A stretch of DNA of 64,000 bases from Butyrivibrio proteoclasticus P6B7 (lineage in GTDB: Bacteria > Bacillota > Clostridia > Lachnospirales > Lachnospiraceae): positions 124,001 to 188,000 of the forward strand of contig NZ_JHWL01000004.1 in assembly GCF_000622085.1 (NCBI RefSeq). The letters are read 5' to 3'. A program made the translations under genes and the position numbers. Positions 35,563-43,976 of the stretch are shown here, piece by piece (within the stretch, counting starts at the first letter, position 1; each line of letters opens with the position of its first letter). Below the pieces are notes generated by a model. It ran no database searches. It had not been told where the DNA came from and saw nothing but the letters and a program-made list of their open reading frames with translations.

Positions 35563-35827
35563 AGAAAGAACCTAGTTCTTTTCCTGGGATGTCCGACAAC
35601 TCCTGTGTAATTTGAACCTACAGTTACTTTAAACGGGACTCCTACATTACTTATATAAATGTCACGCCTTCGGTGCTGCGCATGCGCAGGTAAGCTATGG
35701 GAGAGGAAGACAGGCATATAGGTTGCGGTAACCCACCTGGCGTTAGCTAGGAGTCAAATAACAGGAACCGGCATTTTGGGTAACATTGGAAAATAAAGCA
35801 GTCATATATTTTATATGGCTGCTTTTT
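35563..35827 (+). ncRNA. ssrS: Probable 6S RNA
   Basis: A 265-base gene-free segment has its own consensus promoter and ends in an intrinsic terminator. It can fold into one long interrupted rod: ACTCCT at 35599-35604 pairs with AGGAGT at 35749-35754, and AACCTA at 35615-35620 with TAGGTT at 35719-35724, leaving a large internal bubble and a distal GC-rich hairpin region (GCCTTCGGTGC, GCGCATGCGC). This rod-and-bubble layout, size and location among housekeeping genes fit Firmicute 6S RNA, which mimics an open promoter and binds RNA polymerase. No protein frame is convincing. A different structured RNA remains possible. It accounts for most of the gap 35450-35878. Confidence 0.55.
35795..35827 (+). 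terminator. Terminator of the 6S-like RNA
   Basis: AAGCAGTCATATA / TATATGGCTGCTT stem with a three-base loop and one wobble pair, followed by TTTTT, in the range 35796-35827. Confidence 0.9.
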
Positions 35828-35878
35828 CCATGTATAATAGACATAGATGTATTAACCCTGATTCATGAAAGGACAATT

Positions 35879-37015
35879 ATGAAGCTTAACAACAAGTGGT
35901 TCAAGAAAAAATGGGTGTCTTATACAATAGCTACCTGTTCAGCAGTGATTCTGTACATGCTGTTGTCCCACATTGGAACTATAGGAAGGGGTATCAGTGG
36001 CTTCTACCAGTTTATTAAGCCTGTAGTTTCAGGAATTATCGTAGCTTATGTCTTTAATCCAATATCTAAGCTTTACGACAATCACATTTTCAAAAGAATG
36101 AAGAATGAGAAGAACAGATGGAGGCTCAGTGTTGCCTGTACCATCATTACCATACTTCTTTTTGTTTCATTACTTGGAGCAGCTCTTATTCCTCAGCTTA
36201 TAGACAGTACAGCCACTTTGGCTTCTAATATGTCCGGATATATTGAGTCTTCCCAGGAGCTTCTTAAGCAGTTTGAGGGATCAACCAACAGAAGAATATT
36301 TGGTATCAGCTTTGCCCAGATTGCAGAGTTTGCTGAAAACTCCCTCAGCAGTATTGGCGATTATTTTGGCAGCAACATGGATTCCTTTGTTGCAACCTCA
36401 GCATCCATCGGAAAAGGCGTTTTTGATGGCGTGCTGGCCTTTATACTTGCTATCTACCTTCTTCTTGATAAGCACAGGATAATTGAGGGCTTTTCCAAGT
36501 TGATGGCCCTTATCCTCAAGGAGGATTCCTACGAGAAGTCAGCTATATTTGCAAAAAGATGTAACGAGATCATTATCAGATACATAAGTTTCGATATTAT
36601 CGACGGTATTATTGTGGGAATTGCCAACTTTATCTACATGCTGGTGGCTGGCCTTCCATACTCAGTACTTATCTCAGTTATTGTTGGTGTGACTAACTTA
36701 GCACCTACCTTTGGACCTATTGTTGGTGCTGTGATTGGCGGCTTTATCCTGGTTCTTGTTAATCCATGGTATGCCCTTTGGTTTATCATCTTCACACTGA
36801 TTCTTCAGACCGTGGATGGATATGTGCTTAAGCCAAGGCTCTTTGGAGAAAGCCTTGGAGTATCACCTCTTATGATCCTTATAGCAATCATCCTTGGTGG
36901 AAGGCTCTTTGGCGTAATGGGTATCCTTATAGCCATTCCATTTGCTGCAATTTTGGACTTCACCTGGAAGGATTATCTGTTAAAAAGGCTTGAGCAAAAG
37001 CGCAAGCAGGGGTAA
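35879..37015 (+). CDS. AI-2E family membrane transporter
   Basis: 378 residues with seven to eight membrane helices: two N-terminal, a central extracytoplasmic helical region (about 95-185), then four or five C-terminal helices. Family motifs include FYQFIKPVVSGIIVAYVFNP, and GVTNLAPTFGPIVGAVIGG near residue 275. Members include the AI-2 exporter TqsA and Na+/H+ antiporters, so the substrate is uncertain. The frame is open upstream through the terminator of the RNA gene, but the ATG at 35879 has AAAGGA and is the right start. Confidence 0.92.
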   Translation: MKLNNKWFKKKWVSYTIATCSAVILYMLLSHIGTIGRGISGFYQFIKPVVSGIIVAYVFNPISKLYDNHIFKRMKNEKNRWRLSVACTIITILLFVSLLGAALIPQLIDSTATLASNMSGYIESSQELLKQFEGSTNRRIFGISFAQIAEFAENSLSSIGDYFGSNMDSFVATSASIGKGVFDGVLAFILAIYLLLDKHRIIEGFSKLMALILKEDSYEKSAIFAKRCNEIIIRYISFDIIDGIIVGIANFIYMLVAGLPYSVLISVIVGVTNLAPTFGPIVGAVIGGFILVLVNPWYALWFIIFTLILQTVDGYVLKPRLFGESLGVSPLMILIAIILGGRLFGVMGILIAIPFAAILDFTWKDYLLKRLEQKRKQG

Positions 37016-37061
37016 AATATATCTATAGTTATGATTTCACATACTGATTACGGAGGGGCGT

Positions 37062-37277
37062 ATGGATATTGTTGGATTCGTAGATACAGCTGTGGAGTTT
37101 TGTAAGAACAAGATCAACACAGTTATGGAGATATGGGAAGGCATGGACGAGCAGAAGAAGAGACTGCTTGTTGGATGTGTTGCGGCCGCAGTATGCACCA
37201 TTGTGCTTGTTTCAATTGCATACAGCATTGGTAAGGCTAGCGGAAGGAAAGCGGCTTACCTTGAAGAAGATTTTTAA
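37062..37277 (+). CDS. Small single-pass membrane protein
   Basis: 71 residues with GGAGGGG before the ATG. One central transmembrane helix (LLVGCVAAAVCTIVLVSIAYSI) is flanked by a charged N-terminal amphipathic segment and a GKASGRKAAY C-terminus. I do not recognise the family. It follows the AI-2E gene by 46 bases and could be co-transcribed with it. A hairpin terminator follows. Confidence 0.7.
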   Translation: MDIVGFVDTAVEFCKNKINTVMEIWEGMDEQKKRLLVGCVAAAVCTIVLVSIAYSIGKASGRKAAYLEEDF

Positions 37278-37290
37278 TATGTATAACTAT

Positions 37291-37319
37291 GGGCATCTGT
37301 GAATAACAGATGCCCTTTA
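37291..37319 (+). terminator. Terminator after the small membrane protein gene
   Basis: Perfect 9-base stem GGGCATCTG / CAGATGCCC with a 7-base loop and a short T-run (TTTAT). Confidence 0.7.
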
Positions 37320-37339
37320 TGATTCTATTTAGGAGCAAC

Positions 37340-38425
37340 ATGAAGAAGTTTATTAAGGCCATACTTTCAGTCCTTTTTCACCTGGTCTTTTTTACAGCTC
37401 TTTTTGCTGCATATCTTACAGTGCAGGAATATAAGCCGGCAGACCTTGAGAAGATGAACATTTACGGTGCCAAGAGCACCAGACTTAACACAGAAGTTGA
37501 TTATCGTTTTGCTACTTGGAATATTGGTTACGGAGCCCTTGGAGACAATGCCGATTTCTTCATGGATGGCGGTAAAATGGTTAACACCGCAACTGAGGAG
37601 AGGGTTGTTTACAATCTTGATGGCATTTGTGATGTAATAGATCAGCTAGATCCGGATTTTCTGTTCTTTCAGGAACTAGACATAAGCTCATCCAGATCCT
37701 ATTTCATTGATGAAAAGCAGTACATCAGCGATAATTGTGAATCCAGAATTGTGGACAGACAGTATGTGTTTGCCCCTAATTTCAGTGTGTCTTTTCTGCC
37801 TTATCCGATTCCACCAATTGGTAAGGTCTATAGTGGACTACTGACCTTTAGTAAGTATTCCATTACTGATGCTGAGAGATATCAGCTTCCATGTCCTTTT
37901 AAATGGCCTTCAAGAGTTGCCAATATTAAGAGGTGCCTTCTTGTAACACGGCACAGTATTGCAGGATCGGATAAAGAGCTTGTGTTTATCAATCTTCATC
38001 TTGAAGCCTATGACGATGGAGAGGGCAAGGTGGAGCAGACCAATATGCTTAAGGGCATTATGGCGGATGAGGTTGCAAAGGGTAATTATGTCATAGCTGT
38101 GGGGGACTTTAATCAGGTCTTTTCCACCACAGATACCAGCAGATATCCCAACATAGATGCACCTTGGGAGCCTGGCTTTATCGATGTTAATGAGTTTGAT
38201 CCAGATCTGTCTTTTTACACAGATCCATCAGTGCCAACGGGAAGAAGTCTTGACAGAGTGCTGGTAACTGCAGAGAACAAGGATCCGGAACATTTTCAGT
38301 ACTATATGCTTGATGGGGTTATAGCATCTAGTAATGTTGTTATCAAGGATATTTCTACTATTGATCTGGGATTTAAGTATTCAGATCATAATCCTGTATA
38401 CGTTGAATTTTATTTGGAAAAGTGA
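37340..38425 (+). CDS. Endonuclease/exonuclease/phosphatase-family protein, membrane-anchored
   Basis: 361 residues from ATG 37340 (AGGAG at 37331-37335; the upstream in-frame ATG lies in the terminator). An N-terminal hydrophobic helix (IKAILSVLFHLVFFTALFAA) suggests anchoring with the domain outside the cell. EEP-fold motifs follow: ATWNIGYG, LFFQELDISSSR with the metal-binding Glu, INLHLEAYDDG, VAVGDFNQ as IAVGDFNQ, and the C-terminal SDHNPVYVEF. Family members are nucleases, phosphoesterases or sphingomyelinase-like enzymes, and the substrate is unknown. Confidence 0.85.
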   Translation: MKKFIKAILSVLFHLVFFTALFAAYLTVQEYKPADLEKMNIYGAKSTRLNTEVDYRFATWNIGYGALGDNADFFMDGGKMVNTATEERVVYNLDGICDVIDQLDPDFLFFQELDISSSRSYFIDEKQYISDNCESRIVDRQYVFAPNFSVSFLPYPIPPIGKVYSGLLTFSKYSITDAERYQLPCPFKWPSRVANIKRCLLVTRHSIAGSDKELVFINLHLEAYDDGEGKVEQTNMLKGIMADEVAKGNYVIAVGDFNQVFSTTDTSRYPNIDAPWEPGFIDVNEFDPDLSFYTDPSVPTGRSLDRVLVTAENKDPEHFQYYMLDGVIASSNVVIKDISTIDLGFKYSDHNPVYVEFYLEK

Positions 38426-38445
38426 TTGCATTGGGGAGAAAGTGC

Positions 38446-38474
38446 ATGACACTGCACGCTTTTTCGAATATAAT
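38446..38474 (+). promoter_or_regulatory. Promoter of the phosphofructokinase gene
   Basis: ATGACA at 38446-38451, a 17-base spacer and TATAAT at 38469-38474. The -35 box lies in the loop of a small dyad (GTGCA / TGCAC) followed by CTTTTT that may end the preceding transcript. Confidence 0.7.
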
Positions 38475-38511
38475 GTAAAAGTATGATACTTTTGAAAGGG
38501 GAACAGGGGTA

Positions 38512-39771
38512 ATGGTACAGAAAAAGAAACGAAACGTAATTGTTGGACAGTCGGGAGGACCTACCGCAGCTATTAACTCTTCACTTGCTGGAGTTTATAG
38601 AACTGCCATCGACCGTGGATATCAGAAGGTCTACGGTATGATTCACGGTGTTCAGGGCCTTATGGAAGGCAGATATGTTGATCTTTCTGATCACATTCAG
38701 TCTGGCCTTGATATTGAGCTTCTTAAGAGAACACCATCTGCATATCTGGGATCATGCAGATACAAGCTTCCTGAGATCTTCGAGAGCAAAGATATCTATG
38801 AAAAGATCTTTGAGATTCTCGTCAAGTTGGAAATTGACTGCTTTATCTATATCGGCGGCAATGACTCCATGGATACAATCAAAAAGCTTTCAGACTACGC
38901 TATAATCACTGGTTCAGACATCAGATTCGTAGGCTGCCCTAAGACAATCGATAACGATCTGGCGCTTACTGATCATACTCCGGGTTATGGCTCAGCTGCC
39001 AAGTACATCGGTACTTCCGTAAAAGAGATCATAAGAGATAGCTGGTCACTTGAGACAAGTCATGGACAGGTTATCATTGTAGAAGTAATGGGTAGAAACG
39101 CAGGCTGGCTTACAGGCGCTACAGCACTTGCAAAGGGCGAAGACTGTGACGGACCAGATGCTATCTATCTTCCAGAGCTTGCATTCGATATGGATGCATT
39201 CATTAAGAAAATCAAAGGTCTTCTTAAGACTAAAGCTTCTATAGTAGTTGCTGTTTCTGAGGGTATCAGAACCAAGGACGGCAAGTATGTAAGTGAGCTT
39301 GGTAACAACATTGATTATGTTGATGCCTTTGGACACAAGCAGCTTACAGGTACAGCAAGATACCTTTGCGACGTAGTTGCTAGGGAGTGCGGTTGTAAGA
39401 CACGTGCCATCGAGCTTTCAACTCTTCAGAGAGCTGCCAGCCACTGCGCATCTCGTGTAGATATCCTTGAGGCTTACGAGGTTGGTGGTGCTGCCATGAA
39501 GGCTGCAGACGAAGGCGATAGCGGCAAGATGGTAGTTATCGAGAGACTTTCTGATGATCCTTATCAGGCTGGAACAGAGGTTAAGGACGTTCACAAGATT
39601 GCTAACGATGAGCGTACAGTTCCAAGAGAGTGGATCAGCAAGGATGGTACATATGTAACTAATGAGTTCATCACATATGTAAGACCTCTTATTCAGGGCG
39701 ATGTTGGACCTATCATGGTTGATGGTATTCCAAGACATCTTTACAGACCTGGATTCCAGGATATCCTTTGA
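38512..39771 (+). CDS. pfp: Phosphofructokinase, probably pyrophosphate-dependent
   Basis: 419 residues, the length of the bacterial PPi-PFK group rather than the roughly 320 residues of ATP-PfkA. The N-terminal phosphate loop is VGQSGGPTAAINSSL. The phosphoryl-donor site reads YIGGNDSMDT and the catalytic loop GCPKTIDNDLALTDHTPGYG; Lys in PKTIDND and a bulky residue instead of the Gly of GGDGS mark PPi use in this family, although here Asn replaces the usual Asp of GGDDS. MGRNAGWLTG and VSEGI are also present. It would make glycolysis more energy-efficient. GGGGAAC precedes the ATG. Confidence 0.88.
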   Translation: MVQKKKRNVIVGQSGGPTAAINSSLAGVYRTAIDRGYQKVYGMIHGVQGLMEGRYVDLSDHIQSGLDIELLKRTPSAYLGSCRYKLPEIFESKDIYEKIFEILVKLEIDCFIYIGGNDSMDTIKKLSDYAIITGSDIRFVGCPKTIDNDLALTDHTPGYGSAAKYIGTSVKEIIRDSWSLETSHGQVIIVEVMGRNAGWLTGATALAKGEDCDGPDAIYLPELAFDMDAFIKKIKGLLKTKASIVVAVSEGIRTKDGKYVSELGNNIDYVDAFGHKQLTGTARYLCDVVARECGCKTRAIELSTLQRAASHCASRVDILEAYEVGGAAMKAADEGDSGKMVVIERLSDDPYQAGTEVKDVHKIANDERTVPREWISKDGTYVTNEFITYVRPLIQGDVGPIMVDGIPRHLYRPGFQDIL

Positions 39772-39886
39772 TGTAATGCATAGTAAATAACAGCGCTTTA
39801 TCTATATGATATATAACAAATGTAGAAAAAATGCGGCTTTTTTTGAAAAATATTTGATTTTTTCAGTAATTTTCTATGTTTTTGGG

Positions 39887-39915
39887 TTGTTTGGGGTACA
39901 CAATAGTGGTAAAAT
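39887..39915 (+). promoter_or_regulatory. Promoter of the HU gene
   Basis: TTGTTT at 39887-39892, 17-base spacer, TAAAAT at 39910-39915. Confidence 0.6.
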
Positions 39916-39957
39916 GGGCATTGTAATAAATAAATTTTCTTTTTGGAGGGAAAACTA

Positions 39958-40236
39958 ATGAACAAGACAGAACTTATTGATGCAATCGCAAAGGAAGCTG
40001 GTCTTTCAAAGAAGGATGCTGCTGCAGCACTCAACGCTTTCACAGACACAGTAACAAAGGAGCTTAAGAAGAAGGGTAAGGTTCAGCTTGTTGGTTTCGG
40101 TACATTCGAGACAACAAAGAGAGCTGCTAGAACAGGTAAGAATCCTCAGACTGGCGCTGCTATCAAGATTCCTGCATCTGTAGCACCTAAGTTCAAGGCT
40201 GGTAAGGCTCTTAAGGATCTTGTAAACAAGAAATAA
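39958..40236 (+). CDS. HU-family DNA-binding protein
   Basis: 92 residues from ATG 39958, which has GGAGGG before it. The whole HU fold is visible: MNKTELIDAIAKEAGLSKKD, AAAALNAFTDTVTKEL, the strand KVQLVGFGTFE and the DNA-binding arm RAARTGKNPQTGAAIKIPAS, ending PKFKAGKALKDLVN. It compacts and bends DNA as a dimer. Monocistronic, between its own promoter and a strong terminator. Confidence 0.98.
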   Translation: MNKTELIDAIAKEAGLSKKDAAAALNAFTDTVTKELKKKGKVQLVGFGTFETTKRAARTGKNPQTGAAIKIPASVAPKFKAGKALKDLVNKK

Positions 40237-40250
40237 TTTCTTTGGAATAT

Positions 40251-40280
40251 AAGGCTGCACATTGCGTGCAGCCTTTTTTC
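40251..40280 (+). terminator. Intrinsic terminator of the HU gene
   Basis: 10-base perfect stem AAGGCTGCAC / GTGCAGCCTT with loop ATTGC, followed by TTTTCTGTC. Confidence 0.95.
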
Positions 40281-40353
40281 TGTCTTGATTGATACATATA
40301 GAATAATAGAGTATGATATAGGGAGTGAAAAAGAGTTAAGAGAGGGCTTTTCA

Positions 40354-41241
40354 ATGAGCGATTTTGTTTTAAGCTGTTGTTCAACAGCAGATCTTGATAA
40401 TGAACATTTTACAAGAAGGAATATTAGTTATATCTGCTTCCATTTCCAGATAGATGATCAGGAATACGCAGATGACCTTGGCCAGTCAATTTCTTTTGAC
40501 GAGTTCTATAAGAGAATGGCCCAGGGAGCCATGACACGCACCTCTCAGGTAAGCGTTGGAGAGTATGCAGAATACTTTGAGAAATTCCTTAAGGAAGGCA
40601 AGGATGTTATCCATCTTACCCTCAGTTCTGGAATATCCGGTACTCTTAATTCTGCCATCGTTGCAAGAGACCAGCTCCAGGAGAAGTACCCTGACAGAAA
40701 GCTTTTCGTAGTTGATTCTCTGGCTGCATCAGCAGGTTACGGCCTTCTTATGGACAGACTTGCAGACCTTAGAGATGAGGGCAAGAGTATTGATGAGGTA
40801 TATGAGTGGGTTATCGAGCACAGACTTGAGTGCCAGCACTGGTTCTTTGTATCCGACCTTAAGTACCTTATCAGAGGCGGAAGAGTATCCAAGGTGGCAG
40901 GTACCATCGGAAGCGTGCTTAATATCTGTCCTCTTATGAACGTTGACTATCAGGGAAGACTTATTGTACGCAGCAAGATTCGTGGTAAGAACGCTGTTAT
41001 CAAGGCTCAGGTTCAGAAGATGCTTGAGCTTGCTGACAAGGGTCCTGACTACGACGGAGAGTGCTATATCTCCAATTCTGACTGCTATGCAGATGCAAGA
41101 GCTGTTGCAGATCTTGTAGAGGAGAAGTTCCCTAAGCTTAAGGGCAAGGTTAGAATCTATAGCATCGGAACTACTATTGGAAGCCATACAGGCCCGGGAA
41201 CAGTTGCTTTGTTCTTCTGGGGTGGCAAGAGAGTAGACTGA
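40354..41241 (+). CDS. DegV-family fatty-acid-binding protein
   Basis: 295 residues from ATG 40354 (AGAGGG upstream). DegV proteins bind fatty acids and in Gram-positive bacteria deliver exogenous fatty acids to the FakA kinase as FakB. Seen are VLSCCSTADL at the N-terminus, MTRTSQVSVGEYAEYF with the binding-site Thr-Ser, HLTLSSGISGTLNSA, DSLAASAGYGLL, the segment YLIRGGRVSKVAG and the C-terminal TIGSHTGPGTVALFFWG. The length fits the family. No fakA is nearby. Confidence 0.93.
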   Translation: MSDFVLSCCSTADLDNEHFTRRNISYICFHFQIDDQEYADDLGQSISFDEFYKRMAQGAMTRTSQVSVGEYAEYFEKFLKEGKDVIHLTLSSGISGTLNSAIVARDQLQEKYPDRKLFVVDSLAASAGYGLLMDRLADLRDEGKSIDEVYEWVIEHRLECQHWFFVSDLKYLIRGGRVSKVAGTIGSVLNICPLMNVDYQGRLIVRSKIRGKNAVIKAQVQKMLELADKGPDYDGECYISNSDCYADARAVADLVEEKFPKLKGKVRIYSIGTTIGSHTGPGTVALFFWGGKRVD

Positions 41242-41274
41242 TAGATACCACTTAATAACATAATTATTGCAAAT

Positions 41275-41303
41275 AAAAAGAGACCCCCTTGGGTCTCTTT
41301 TTT
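41275..41303. terminator. Bidirectional terminator between degV and the HPr-like gene
   Basis: 12-base stem AAAAAGAGACCC / GGGTCTCTTTTT with a 4-5-base loop, A-rich and T-rich on opposite sides so it can serve both convergent genes. Confidence 0.9.
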
Positions 41304-41316
41304 ATCATCAGCTAGC

Positions 41317-41565
41317 TTATTCAGCAAGCAAAAGTTGATGTGAATTGTAGCTATCGATCAAAGCTGAGATCTTCTTGTCATCACCAATTACTGTAACCTC
41401 AAGAGGTTTGAAAAGATTCAGTGATAACAGACCAACGATCGACTTTCCATCGATATAGCTGTGTCCATCCTGAACATCAATCTCGCATGAAGATTTGGAA
41501 TTCATGTTGATGAACTGAACGATTTGGGATTTCCCTCCCAGTGATACTTTTACTTCTTTTTTCAT
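41317..41565 (-). CDS. HPr-like protein lacking the phosphorylatable histidine
   Basis: 82 residues, about HPr length. The second half is clearly HPr: SSCEIDVQDGHSYIDGKSIV then GLLSLNLFKPLEVTVIGDD, with the Ser46-equivalent in GKSIVGLLSL. The first half, where HPr has the GxHARPA loop with His15, reads GGKSQIVQFINMNSK and has no His. It therefore cannot carry a PTS phosphoryl group but could be a Ser-phosphorylated, Crh-like regulator of carbon catabolite control. It stands alone, convergent with degV. No PTS gene is near. Confidence 0.75.
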   Translation of the reverse strand: MKKEVKVSLGGKSQIVQFINMNSKSSCEIDVQDGHSYIDGKSIVGLLSLNLFKPLEVTVIGDDKKISALIDSYNSHQLLLAE

Positions 41566-41718
41566 AATCTATTTTCCCCTTCTCATAAATCGCAGGCCTT
41601 CAAATACCGGCGACAGAGAATAGTGTAACACTTTGTGAACACTTTGTGAACAAATAAATTATAAAAAAAATATAAAATTTTGCTTAAACGTTTTCGCTGG
41701 AAGCCAGTATCCATGCGG

Positions 41719-43377
41719 CTAAGCGTAGGTACCCTTGCCTAAGCGTTTCTCAAAGTCCGCTTTAGGCATAGGATTGTCATACATGAATCCCTGTACAATA
41801 TTGCACCCAACTTCCTTAAGAAGGTCTATCTGATCCTCTCTTTCAACGCCCTCAGCTATAACAGTAATGCCAAGTTCTTTAGCCATATTTACGATACTTC
41901 TAAGGACAATCCGATCGTTGTCATTAAGGGGCTCGTTGTCAATAAAGGATTTGTCTATCTTGATAATGGAAACTGGGAAGTCCCTCAGTGTAGAAAGAGA
42001 AGAGTAGCCTGTTCCAAAATCATCTATTAAAGTGGTGATGTTCATATCCTTAAGTTTATTAAGAAAAGTGGTCATAAGGATGCGCTCATCCTCGCTGGCT
42101 GTCTCAGTAACCTCAATCTCGATATACTTTCTGTCAACACCGGATTCATCGATTATCTGGCAGATTTCTCTTGCAAGGTGCTTGTAATTAAGGTCTTTCC
42201 TGGAGAAATTCACTGATACCGGAATCGCAGGCTGCTTATTGTCAATCCAGCCCTTTATAAATTCACAGCTCTTTTTAAGAACATAGAGGTCAAGTGTTGC
42301 CACCATTCCTTCCTGTTCCAGGATAGGTATGAATTCTACAGGATAAAGAACTATGCCGTTGCAGAACCATCTTGCAAGGGCCTCAGCTCCAACTATTTCG
42401 CCGGTTCTAATGTCAACCTTAGGCTGAAGATAGATCCTGAACTCGTCGTTCTGAAGAGCTTCCTCATATCTGTCTTCAATCTGCTTTTGCCTGTAGATCT
42501 TGGTGCTCATGGCTTTATTAACGAATACGTAAGGCTTATTGGCTTCGTTCTTGGCATAGGCAAGAGCCATGGCTGCTCTGGAAATAAGCTGTCCAGGCTC
42601 CTTTAAGGATTCGTCAACAGCGTAAACACCGGCAACGGCAGATATCTTGAAGTCCTCCTTCTTATCATTCTTCATTCCATATACAGGAACTCCTGACAAG
42701 TATTTAAGGAACTGCTTGGTTCTTTCTTTTTTGATAAGGGCGGTGAAATTGTCGCCGCCAAAGTGGGAGATTATTTCATCCTCCTGACAGAACTCTTTTA
42801 ACTTATTGGCATAGCGCTTTATAATTTCATCGCCTTCAGCTATACCATAGCGTCTGCTAAACAAACCAAAGTTCTTAAGGTTAAAGAAAAATGAATCATA
42901 GTTCATGATTGCCCTGGTCTCAAACAAAGACTTGGCAAATACAATGAAGCCTCCTGAATTAGGAAGGCCTGTAAGATACTGTGTAAGGGCACTTTGTTTA
43001 ACTATATTTGCAAGAAGGAATCTCTCCATATGGAAGGAGAGAATATCAATGATAAGGCCAAAGCCCTTGTATTCCTCTTCATTCCATGAACCATCACCAA
43101 AAAGATATATGTTGTAGATAACAGTCTTTTTGGCAGGCATATCACGTTTGAAAAAATAAGCAGGTGGTTCATCCTCTGGGACAGGTCCAAATAATGGCAC
43201 AATAGTATCCGCAGATCCGGCTTTATCCGAATCTTTATTATCTGACACAATTGCCACTATGGATCTTAAAGAAAATTCTTTTGCCAGATCTGCAAGAGCG
43301 CTGGGAGAAATCTCTGGAGTAACGTCTTCTTCAGATAGAATCTGGACAAAATTCTCAAAACTTCTTTCAAATGTCAT
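41719..43377 (-). CDS. GGDEF-EAL cyclic-di-GMP phosphodiesterase-type protein
   Basis: 552 residues, soluble. An unrecognised N-terminal domain (about 1-120) is followed by a GGDEF-type domain (about 130-280) whose active site reads HFGGDNF, altered from GGDEF, and then an EAL domain (about 300-545) with GAEALARW, VNFSRKDLNY, EVTETASED, the metal pair in LIDDFGTGYSSLSTL, DKSFID and AEGVEREDQ, all intact. Hydrolysis of c-di-GMP is expected, perhaps GTP-regulated by the altered GGDEF. A GAGGG site precedes the ATG. It is divergent from the RHS cluster. Confidence 0.9.
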   Translation of the reverse strand: MTFERSFENFVQILSEEDVTPEISPSALADLAKEFSLRSIVAIVSDNKDSDKAGSADTIVPLFGPVPEDEPPAYFFKRDMPAKKTVIYNIYLFGDGSWNEEEYKGFGLIIDILSFHMERFLLANIVKQSALTQYLTGLPNSGGFIVFAKSLFETRAIMNYDSFFFNLKNFGLFSRRYGIAEGDEIIKRYANKLKEFCQEDEIISHFGGDNFTALIKKERTKQFLKYLSGVPVYGMKNDKKEDFKISAVAGVYAVDESLKEPGQLISRAAMALAYAKNEANKPYVFVNKAMSTKIYRQKQIEDRYEEALQNDEFRIYLQPKVDIRTGEIVGAEALARWFCNGIVLYPVEFIPILEQEGMVATLDLYVLKKSCEFIKGWIDNKQPAIPVSVNFSRKDLNYKHLAREICQIIDESGVDRKYIEIEVTETASEDERILMTTFLNKLKDMNITTLIDDFGTGYSSLSTLRDFPVSIIKIDKSFIDNEPLNDNDRIVLRSIVNMAKELGITVIAEGVEREDQIDLLKEVGCNIVQGFMYDNPMPKADFEKRLGKGTYA

Positions 43378-43593
43378 ACTTTTACGCCCTCATAGTAAAG
43401 TGTGTATATATATTATTTTATTAAAAGCTTAACAAAATATCAATCACATTAGATGTTGCAAGGGGGTAGCATGAAAATTTTTTTTAAAAATTTTCAACTA
43501 ATTGCAACTTTTTTATGCCATTATCTGTTATAACTATAGAGTGTGTATTTGTTAATAAAAAATTTATATTTTGAATAAAGGAGAAAAGTGGGG

Positions 43594-43953
43594 ATGTCAA
43601 ATGCGGAGATAGCAGCACAAAAAGAAAAGATACAACAGAAAATCGTCAAGTACATGCAGATGATGCTTGAACTAAGGGATTGTCAGGAGCAGCTTCGCAA
43701 GGACCTGGACAGATTCGTTGATGATGTGGAGAAGCCTGTCGCTGATTATGAGATATATGAAAGCGGCGGAATTGGGTTTCTTAGCTGGAGAGGTAACAAT
43801 GCTGATAAGGCCGAAGAGAAAAAGAATGAGATCAAGAGTAGTTGTTACCAATATGAAGAGGAAACACTGGTCCTGATCGATCAGATCGGTCAGGCGATAG
43901 ATCTTTTAAAAGAAAAGATTAAAAAGCTTAAAAAGCAGATGGCAGCACTCTAA
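43594..43953 (+). CDS. WxG-motif coiled-coil protein, first gene of RHS triad 1 (DUF5082-like)
   Basis: About 119 residues, all-helical. Two long coiled-coil helices are joined by a turn containing SWRGNNADK, which matches the W-x-G hairpin of WXG100/Esx-type and DUF5082 (YwqH-like) proteins. Such proteins accompany LXG toxins and target them to the type VII secretion machine. GTG 43588 (4 bases from AAGGAG) and ATG 43594 (10 bases) are both possible starts. The gene heads a three-gene run ending in a giant RHS protein. The type VII link is inference, since no EssC-type ATPase is in the window. Confidence 0.65.
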   Translation: MSNAEIAAQKEKIQQKIVKYMQMMLELRDCQEQLRKDLDRFVDDVEKPVADYEIYESGGIGFLSWRGNNADKAEEKKNEIKSSCYQYEEETLVLIDQIGQAIDLLKEKIKKLKKQMAAL

Positions 43954-43976
43954 TAATACGCGGAGGTTAAAAGGTC

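Noticed and set aside
35520..35717. 65-codon minus-strand frame in the 6S region
   Set aside because: Overlaps a strong plus-strand promoter and structured RNA; no ribosome binding site or similarity.
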